NCBI GenBank assembly: GCA_023052935.1
Contig: CM041293.1
Span: forward strand, 55,292,725 to 55,356,724
Direction of reading: 5' to 3'
DNA length: 64,000 nt
Source of the DNA: Piezodorus guildinii
Lineage: Eukaryota > Arthropoda > Insecta > Hemiptera > Pentatomidae
Each line of letters opens with the position of its first letter. Position 1 is the stretch's first letter. Positions 57,250 to 64,000 of the stretch are shown piece after piece. A program made the position numbers and the translations under genes. The notes under the pieces are model-generated. The model did no database searches, had not been told where the DNA came from, and saw only the letters and a list, made by a program, of their open reading frames with translations.

Positions 57250-57327
57250 CAAATCCCTATTTCTCTTGTTCATAGTTTAGGTAGGACATCATCTGTCGTG
57301 TCAACTACTTAATAATACATTATTTTA

Positions 57328-57895
57328 CTTGCACTTACCTATATATAGTAAGGGAAAGTATTGCGATCGTGAAAATTTTCGAATTCCAGTTTTCAACGGA
57401 AATTCACGTTTTGGGAGAACAATTCCAAATGACCAAGTCCTGCAAAAAGGTTTGTCTGTGTCTGTGGTAACTCCAGCGCGAAAACTAATGATCCTATGAA
57501 ACTGAATGTTCATATTTAAGACTACTTAACGCCCGAGATGTTACAAAAACATTTTCATCAAAATCAGGAAACCAGAAGAGAAACTTATGCATAGCATGCA
57601 TTTTTCCCTTTTTACGTGGGGAAGCTAAAGATTTTAGAAAAACATTATCTTATACTCAAGATTGTAAAAGTTAATAAAGATTCATGAAAAGCTGATAAAA
57701 CTAACTGATTGTTTTAGATAATTATATAATAGATTTTTTAATAAAACACGTGTTTATATAAAAATTTAGTTTAATTAATACTTTGATAGTTTCACTCATT
57801 TTTATCTCTAACTGTATTTGAATATTCTTTAATCGATTTTAACTAGGGAGGTAAGTGACAGTCGTGTGTTGCCCGCACCAGATTTTTCTCTTGGG
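57328..57895 (+). repeat. Family X repeat, copy 6, internally deleted
   Basis: Runs from CTATATATAGTAAGGGAAAG to AGGTAAGTGACAGTCGTGTG and TTGCCCGCACCAGATTTTT in about 570 bp. The central 270 bp of the full unit are missing after CATTTTTCCCTTTTTACG. It shows the two ends of family X most compactly. Confidence 0.65.
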
Positions 57896-58309
57896 CAAGG
57901 CATGGCATCATGCTCGAACAGCTTGACCGATTTCGCTAATTCTTTGTTATGTTGTTTTTATAACAGTGAGGAGAATGTTCTTCTTGTTATGTTTCTAAAA
58001 AAAAAATAAAGAAGTTAATATGGTCGTTGAAAACGAATACCTATTTCTCTTTTTCATAGTTTAGGCAGAACACTAATATCAGATAATTACTAATAAATAA
58101 TTTTTATTTTGTATTATATTTAGAAGAGACCTTCTAACACCTTTCAAAAGCTATTCATTTTTTTACTTTTTTTTTTTTTAATGATTACAAGAAAATTAAT
58201 TTCCTTATATTATCTTTAGGAATTTTTTTTAATCATACCACGCTTGGGTTTTAACTGTATTTATTTATTTTTAATGGTACCTCGCCTCTCATTTATTCAA
58301 TAATATGGG

Positions 58310-58495
58310 CGATTTCAATTATTCCGTTCTCCTTAGGTTTGGCAACCTTTTGTTTGGACAAGACTCAAGGACACTGCTGGAAGTTCCAGGAACTTCACGG
58401 TCTGTCTTTAGGAGAGGGGTCCATTGATTTCGATCCGTGGAGTATTGAAACCAATTTCGTTTCCATTCGGACAAAGGTAGCATGGAACGAGTAAG
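58310..58495. other. GC-richer island with splice-like edges
   Basis: Preceded by TTCTCCTTAG (acceptor-like) and followed by GA/GTAAGCG (donor-like). One frame is open across the whole 164-base interval (with KTQGHCWKFQELHG and SIDFDPWSIETNFV). A second frame resembles the 54.4-kb island (LLEVPGTSRS) but has a stop. It may be a host exon or old repeat material. Unrecognised. Confidence 0.25.
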
Positions 58496-58655
58496 CGTTT
58501 AATTTTAGTTATTATTTGTTTACTTTATAATTTTGCGTTATTATTTACCGTGGATATAATTAGTTGACCGTTGAGAATTACTGAAGGAATTAGTCCGGGT
58601 GGCGGTCATTAAATGAAACAACTGAATAGTTTCAACTATTTTATTGTTTGCCAAC

Positions 58656-58685
58656 GTTTCGACCCCCATTGTGGGTCATCATCAG
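58656..58685 (-). ncRNA. Hammerhead-ribozyme-like motif, left Penelope copy
   Basis: On the minus strand: CUGAUGA (58685-58679), a GACCC/GGGGGTC stem II with an ACAAT loop, and GAAAC (58660-58656), then GTTGGC. Same core as the right copy with one base more in stem II. Outer stems and the cleavage site were not verified. Confidence 0.55.
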
Positions 58686-59561
58686 GGCTAAAAAGATACA
58701 AAAAGGATACATTTAAAATAAGATTACAAATACTATTTTAAAAAAAAAAATTAACAATTTCACTAGAGAATGTCAATATTATAACATAAAAGAAAATAGA
58801 TGTGTAAAGAAATCAATTAATTAAATTACAATGATAAAGGTATACTAATGAGAGCTATACAGACCAGATAATGACTAAAGATAATGTACAAATATATAAG
58901 AAAAAATTACATGAAATAAAAACCATTAACAAAATGGAGTACAGTGGAGATACGTACCGTCTGGTAGGTGAGTGGAAACTAGGTTCAATTTGGTTATAAG
59001 GAATATAGGCAGGTAGATAGGAAAGTACGTACAAAAGGTTGGGTAAAATGGAAAATACGTACCATATTTCTAGACGGGATCTGACAACAATGAGTAAAAT
59101 TGTAATATTAACATAAAAGGAAGTGTTCAGATTAAACCTACAATATTAATAACATCATAACGGTATTAGAAGATGTTTTAACAAGATTGTTGAAGTAAAA
59201 ACAATATAATACAATAGTAAGAATAATAATGTATAAACTATATATAGTAAAAACTGACTACCTCCCAACCAACGTTTTAATAATTATTGTACATGTATTA
59301 AGACATTAAAATTAACCAAGTGAAAATATTATGACAAAAAATAATAATAAGTAACAATCATTGACAGATCATATAGTGGATACAAAATAGTAAAATAATT
59401 ACAAATAGGAATAAATTGAATTGTAAAACCATTAAGAATTTATTAAGTGCAGAAACAAATGAAATAGATACATATATAAAATAAATGTATACATAAATAA
59501 GTAAAAAATAAACCAATAAATAAACAAAAGGTATACAGTGGGATGGACATGGGAAGCTGTA

Positions 59562-60584
59562 TTACTTAAGAGAGTTTAATATATGGCTATAGGTGGAGGA
59601 GATGCACTGTTTATCAGTTTTATGATTGACAGGATTAGATTGGAGATGGATGTGGACGGATTCAGCGATGAGTCTTTTTTTATGGTTGGGAACAGAATCT
59701 AAAATGGAACAATCTTGAAAGTTAAATGAATGATTAAAAGTTATGGAGTGTTCGGAGAGTTTTGAGGCTAGAAGGTTTCGAGAGGATATGGAGGATTTAT
59801 GTTGAGATATGCGGGTTTTTAAGTAGTTTTTTGTTTCACCCACATAGGACACGTCGCAATCTAAACAAGGTATTTTATACACAATATTTGAGCGGTAGAG
59901 AGGATTTATCGGGTCTTTAGTATTAGTGAATCTTTTTAATGCGCTGAATATTGGTAGGATGGTACTGTGGATCAGACAAGGAGAGGCAACGGTGGACGAG
60001 ATTTTGGGCAACATTAATTTTTTGATGGTATGGGTGCTGGGAGAAGAAATTGAGGAGTCTACCGGAATAGGTGGATTTTGTGTACCAATCAGTGGAAATA
60101 GAACCGTCCGTATTTCTTATTATCAGTAAGTCTAGAAAGGGAATTGTTGAGTTGTTTTCTTTTTCTACTGTAAAACGGAGGCGTGGATCGTAGGAATTAA
60201 AGGATTTAAGGATATCTGGGATTTTTTCAGGGTTTATTATTAGGAGGAGGTCGTCAACATATTTCTTAATGAAAAAGATATCGTTTTTATAAATTTTGGT
60301 TATGAAATCCAGGAGGTCATTGAGAACAATATTAGAGAGATCCGGAGCTAGGCAGTTTCCCATTGCTAGTCCAGAGACCTGATTGTAAAATTTTCCCTTA
60401 AAAGTGAGGTATCCTGTTTTGCAGCAAAGTTCCAGTGATTGTAAGTAAGTAGAAAGATTTAGCGTGGTGTGAGGTTCGATAATGGTCCAGTGTTTTTTAA
60501 CTAAATGGAGAACTTTGTCAATGGGAATATTAGTGAATAAGCTTTCGGCGTCAAAAGATGTTAAAATGTAGTTAGGGGGGATTT
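59562..60584 (-). pseudogene. Penelope-like RT and GIY-YIG endonuclease, left copy, frameshifted
   Basis: The mirror image of the right copy. The RT frame is open from about 60584 to 59923 and the GIY-YIG frame from about 59940 to 59562. The motifs are the same and the frameshift is in the same place (near 59940). The N-terminal RT part is missing at the palindrome centre. Confidence 0.8.
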
Positions 60585-60614
60585 GAAGTGATAATAATTG
60601 TTGTCACCTCCGAC
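60585..60614. repeat. Palindrome centre
   Basis: Thirty unpaired bases (starting GAAGTGATAATAATTG) between two 2-kb inverted arms; the arms meet at GGGGGGATTT and AAATCCCCCC. Both Penelope copies are 5'-truncated here. Confidence 0.7.
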
Positions 60615-61276
60615 AAATCCCCCCTAACTACATTTTAACATCTTTTGACGCCGAAAGCTTATTCACTAATATTCCCATTGACAAAGTTCTCCATTTAGTT
60701 AAAAAACACTGGACCATTATCGAACCTCACACCACGCTAAATCTTTCTACTTACTTACAATCACTGGAACTTTGCTGCAAAACAGGATACCTCACTTTTA
60801 AGGGAAAATTTTACAATCAGGTCTCTGGACTAGCAATGGGAAACTGCCTAGCTCCGGATCTCTCTAATATTGTTCTCAATGACCTCCTGGATTTCATAAC
60901 CAAAATTTATAAAAACGATATCTTTTTCATTAAGAAATATGTTGACGACCTCCTCCTAATAATAAACCCTGAAAAAATCCCAGATATCCTTAAATCCTTT
61001 AATTCCTACGATCCACGCCTCCGTTTTACAGTAGAAAAAGAAAACAACTCAACAATTCCCTTTCTAGACTTACTGATAATAAGAAATACGGACGGTTCTA
61101 TTTCCACTGATTGGTACACAAAATCCACCTATTCCGGTAGACTCCTCAATTTCTTCTCCCAGCACCCATACCATCAAAAAATTAATGTTGCCCAAAATCT
61201 CGTCCACCGTTGCCTCTCCTTGTCTGATCCACAGTACCATCCTACCAATATTCAGCGCATTAAAAAGATTCACTAA
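60602..61276 (+). pseudogene. Penelope-like reverse transcriptase, right copy, 5'-truncated
   Basis: Open from the palindrome centre. It shows SFDAESLFTNIPIDK (RT palm motif with Asp), LAMGNCLAPDLSNI (the Penelope/telomerase-like A-M-G-x-x-x-A-P motif) and the catalytic YVDDLLLI box, then FTVEKENNSTIPFLDLLI. The frame ends IQRIKKIH at 61276, past the point where the endonuclease frame takes over, so one frameshift separates the two domains. The fingers are missing. Confidence 0.85.
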
Positions 61277-61637
61277 TACTAAAGACCCGATAAATCCTCT
61301 CTACCGCTCAAATATTGTGTATAAAATACCTTGTTTAGATTGCGACGTGTCCTATGTGGGTGAAACAAAAAACTACTTAAAAACCCGCATATCTCAACAT
61401 AAATCCTCCATATCCTCTCGAAACCTTCTAGCCTCAAAACTCTCCGAACACTCCATAACTTTTAATCATTCATTTAACTTTCAAGATTGTTCCATTTTAG
61501 ATTCTGTTCCCAACCATAAAAAAAGACTCATCGCTGAATCCGTCCACATCCATCTCCAATCTAATCCTGTCAATCATAAAACTGATAAACAGTGCATCTC
61601 CTCCACCTATAGCCATATATTAAACTCTCTTAAGTAA
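61185..61637 (+). pseudogene. Penelope-like GIY-YIG endonuclease domain, right copy
   Basis: The frame from about 61255 reads NIVYKIPCLDCDVSYVGET, then KTRISQHKSSI, the GIY-YIG core with the variant Y-V-G and the catalytic Arg; two Cys of the preceding zinc-binding C-x2-C (PCLDC) are present. It continues with SEHSITFNHSF and ends HILNSLK. In Penelope elements this domain nicks the target. It would be joined in frame to the RT if not for the shift near 61255. Confidence 0.85.
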
Positions 61638-62513
61638 TACAGCTTCCCACGTCCATCCCACTGTATACCTTTTGTTTATTTATTGGTTTATTTTTTACTT
61701 ATTTATGTATACATTTATTTATATATGTATCTATTTCATTTGTTTCTGCACTTAATAAATTCTTAATGGTTTTACAATTCAATTTATTCCTATTTGTAAT
61801 TATTTTACTATTTTGTATCCACTATATGATCTGTCAATGATTGTTACTTATTATTATTTTTTGTCATAATATTTTCACTTGGTTAATTTTAATGTCTTAA
61901 TACATGTACAATAATTATTAAAACGTTGGTTGGGAGGTAGTCAGTTTTTACTATATATAGTTTATACATTATTATTCTTACTATTGTATTATATTGTTTT
62001 TACTTCAACAATCTTGTTAAAACATCTTCTAATACCGTTATGATGTTATTAATATTGTAGGTTTAATCTGAACACTTCCTTTTATGTTAATATTACAATT
62101 TTACTCATTGTTGTCAGATCCCGTCTAGAAATATGGTACGTATTTTCCAGTTTACCCAACCTTTTGTACGTACTTTCCTATCTACCTGCCTATATTCCTT
62201 ATAACCAAATTGAACCTAGTTTCCACTCACCTACCAGACGGTACGTATCTCCACTGTACTCCATTTTGTTAATGGTTTTTATTTCATGTAATTTTTTCTT
62301 ATATATTTGTACATTATCTTTAGTCATTATCTGGTCTGTATAGCTCTCATTAGTATACCTTTATCATTGTAATTTAATTAATTGATTTCTTTACACATCT
62401 ATTTTCTTTTATGTTATAATATTGACATTCTCTAGTGAAATTGTTAATTTTTTTTTTTTTAAATAGTATTTGTAATCTTATTTTAAATGTATCCTTTTTG
62501 TATCTTTTTAGCC

Positions 62514-62542
62514 CTGATGATGACCCACAATGGGGTCGAAAC
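62514..62542 (+). ncRNA. Hammerhead-ribozyme-like motif, right Penelope copy
   Basis: CUGAUGA (62514-62520), stem II GACCC/GGGTC with an ACAATG loop, then GAAAC (62538-62542) and GTTGGC. It lies about 75 bases inside the element 3' end. Penelope-like elements are known to encode hammerhead ribozymes; whether this copy can cleave was not tested. Confidence 0.6.
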
Positions 62543-62849
62543 GTTGGCAAACAATAAAATAGTTGAAACTATTCAGTTGTTTCATTTAATGACCGCCACC
62601 CGGACTAATTCCTTCAGTTATTATTTACCGTTAATGGTTCTACTACTAAGTCATTAAAATTAATATTCTCTTATAACGATATTGCATATTCTGATTGGTA
62701 TCACCTAGCGATTTAGATATGTCATGAAGTGTAGTTTATTTTTTGGAATTTATCGTTTAATTATAATCTATGATACAATTGAATATTATAATTATTAAAT
62801 TGTTTTTCATTTTTTACCTATGTTGAAATGGTCCTGTACTGAAAAGAAA

Positions 62850-62915
62850 AATCTGGTGCGCGTAACACACTACTTTCTAGAGATGAAAATAAATTGTTAA
62901 AGAATCTATTATGTT
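62850..62915 (-). repeat. Family X end fragment
   Basis: AAATCTGGTGCGCGTAACAC and the following ACTACTTTCTAG match the X end (ATCTGGTGCGGGCAACACAC) with changes. Further X-like sequence is scattered to 63250 (ATATTAAAGCCCATTAAATT). Confidence 0.45.
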
Positions 62916-63500
62916 ACTAGATGGCCTGTCTAAACTATGTCTTACTGAAAATGGTCATGGCGTTTACGCGTGATGCGATGACCAAGGAAAAGTGGGATTC
63001 ATTTTTATGTATGTAGATAAAGAGATTACTTTAGGAAATAATAAAAAAAAACAAAGCTATTTACCCAAGTAACTCTTTATTTCTTTCATAAGATCCTTCT
63101 CATGACTGATATAAACATTACAAAAAAATAATTAGAGAATACACGCGTGATGCTTTGACCAAGGGATCAGAATGAAACATGATATTAAAGCCCATTAAAT
63201 TTTACTTCGATATAACGAGTTTAATTTGTAGATTAAATTGCAGCATTGGAAATAATATTTGATATAAGATCATTTGGGAGGTAAGTAGATATTGATGTAA
63301 GTTGAGGCTATAGAATGGATTGATAAGAAGTGATTCTGGTATTGCTGTTCTCAAGTGATAAGGTCATATCGGTCTTTTCTAATTGTTCCTTCCGAGATAC
63401 TTTATCGTTCCTGAGTAATTAGATAATTTTTTCTCTTTTTATGATTATATTAAGGTAGGGGGTTATACTCAAGGTTATGTGTTTTAGTATATTTAATGTT
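62916..63500. other. AT-rich stretch
   Basis: No gene. It holds dispersed family X fragments around 63165-63230. Confidence 0.35.
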
Positions 63501-63504
63501 TATT

Positions 63505-64000
63505 TTTACTTTCCTATACAGGAAATATATAGTAAGGGTTAGTATATAGTATATATAGTAAGTTAGGGTTAGTATATAGTTAAGGTTAGTTTAGCGATCT
63601 TGTAAATTTTCGAATTCCAGTTTTCAACGGAATATACACGTTTTAGGGTCCCCTGAGTACAAATAACCAAGTCCCGAAAAAAACAATAAGTTTTATAAGA
63701 CTGAAATTTTGTATTTTAAGAGCATCTATGCCCGAGATGCTGGAGCAACTTTTATATTTGATTTTTTCAATGTAACCAGACCATAAGGATTTCTTTTTGT
63801 TCATTGTCGTTATTTCTAAGGGGACTTTATCCGAGAATCATTTGTTTTTATTACTTTTTCAAGGACGGCTCTGACGATTTTGGTTAAATTCGCTATGTTG
63901 GTGTAAAACATGGCTCATATATCATGGAGGTTTCATTCTGATTGAAATGGTCTGTCTGGGCTTAAATGTGGTTATTTTAAATTTTCTTCCTCTCCTTAGA
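63505..64000 (+). repeat. Family X repeat, copy 7, running off the window
   Basis: Starts TTTACTTTCCTATACAGG, with a local expansion of TAGTATATAGT/GGGTTAGT units at 63530-63590, then TTTTCGAATTCCAGTTTTCAAC, GGTCCCCTGAGTAC and TGCCCGAGATGCTGG in family X order. It continues beyond the window edge. Confidence 0.55.

Larger units (their letters stand above)
58552..62616. mobile_element. Head-to-head pair of Penelope-like elements in a 4-kb palindrome
   Basis: GTTATTATTTACCGT at 58537-58551 and 62617-62631 is a probable 15-bp TSD. The left arm (58581-60584, minus) and right arm (60615-62617, plus) are near-perfect inverted copies around a 30-base centre. Each arm holds the 3' part of a Penelope-like element: RT, GIY-YIG endonuclease, a long AT-rich UTR and a hammerhead-like motif. 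Inverted or tandem partial copies are known for Penelope elements. An assembly artefact is the main alternative. Confidence 0.8.

Noticed and set aside
63530..63590. Telomere-like GGGTTAGT repeats
   Set aside because: A local expansion within a family X end, mixed with TAGTATATAGT; not a telomeric TTAGG array.
1..64000. Bacterial features: operons, CRISPR arrays, ribosome binding sites
   Set aside because: The window is eukaryotic; no direct-repeat/spacer array or bacterial gene layout is present.

Overview
This window is AT-rich animal nuclear DNA, most likely from an arthropod and probably an insect. The evidence is a eukaryotic tRNA-Asn without encoded CCA, a poly(A)/(TAAA)n/(GAA)n tailed non-LTR retrotransposon landscape (Jockey-like, I-like, RTE-like and RNase H-bearing LINEs), Tc1/mariner fossils, tRNA-derived SINEs and a Penelope-like element. 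No complete host protein gene is visible. The window is a stack of nested mobile elements in gene-poor sequence, and several insertion events can be resolved from their target-site duplications (TSDs).

Layout. 0.2-4.7 kb: a TIR-bearing repeat (family Y) and a second inverted copy. 5.2-5.5 kb: three tandem hammerhead-ribozyme-like motifs of the Penelope type. 6.0-11.7 kb: foldback-like repeats (family X) with a Tc1 fossil and a nested, broken RTE-like LINE. 11.9-22.9 kb: mostly noncoding, with diverged repeats, a decayed inverted pair of Penelope-type ends, a mariner fragment, a 254-bp LINE tail with TSD, and weak exon candidates near 15.7-16.1 kb. 22.9-28.7 kb: an old RNase H LINE split by a 4.8-kb LINE with a perfect 14-bp TSD. 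28.8-31.0 kb: a tRNA-derived SINE (15-bp TSD) and a 5'-truncated Jockey-like LINE. 33.8-38.9 kb: a virus-like block fused to an RTE-like LINE. 39.9-47.4 kb: Tc1-like elements holding a 4.8-kb I-like LINE. 47.7 kb: tRNA-Asn. 48-57.9 kb: more family X copies and LINE relics. 58.5-62.6 kb: two Penelope-like elements in a 4-kb head-to-head palindrome.

The main discovery candidate is 33768-38956. A 13-bp direct repeat brackets one composite insertion made of a GC-rich, intact multi-ORF virus-like segment (ORFs on the minus strand) joined to a 5'-truncated RTE-like LINE (plus strand). The simplest reading is LINE-mediated capture of viral RNA: the reverse transcriptase copied the LINE RNA, switched to a viral RNA antisense to the ORFs, and completed a single integration. 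The viral proteins (512 and 316 aa, plus a short overlapping ORF) are open and look recent, but I cannot assign them to a family by eye.
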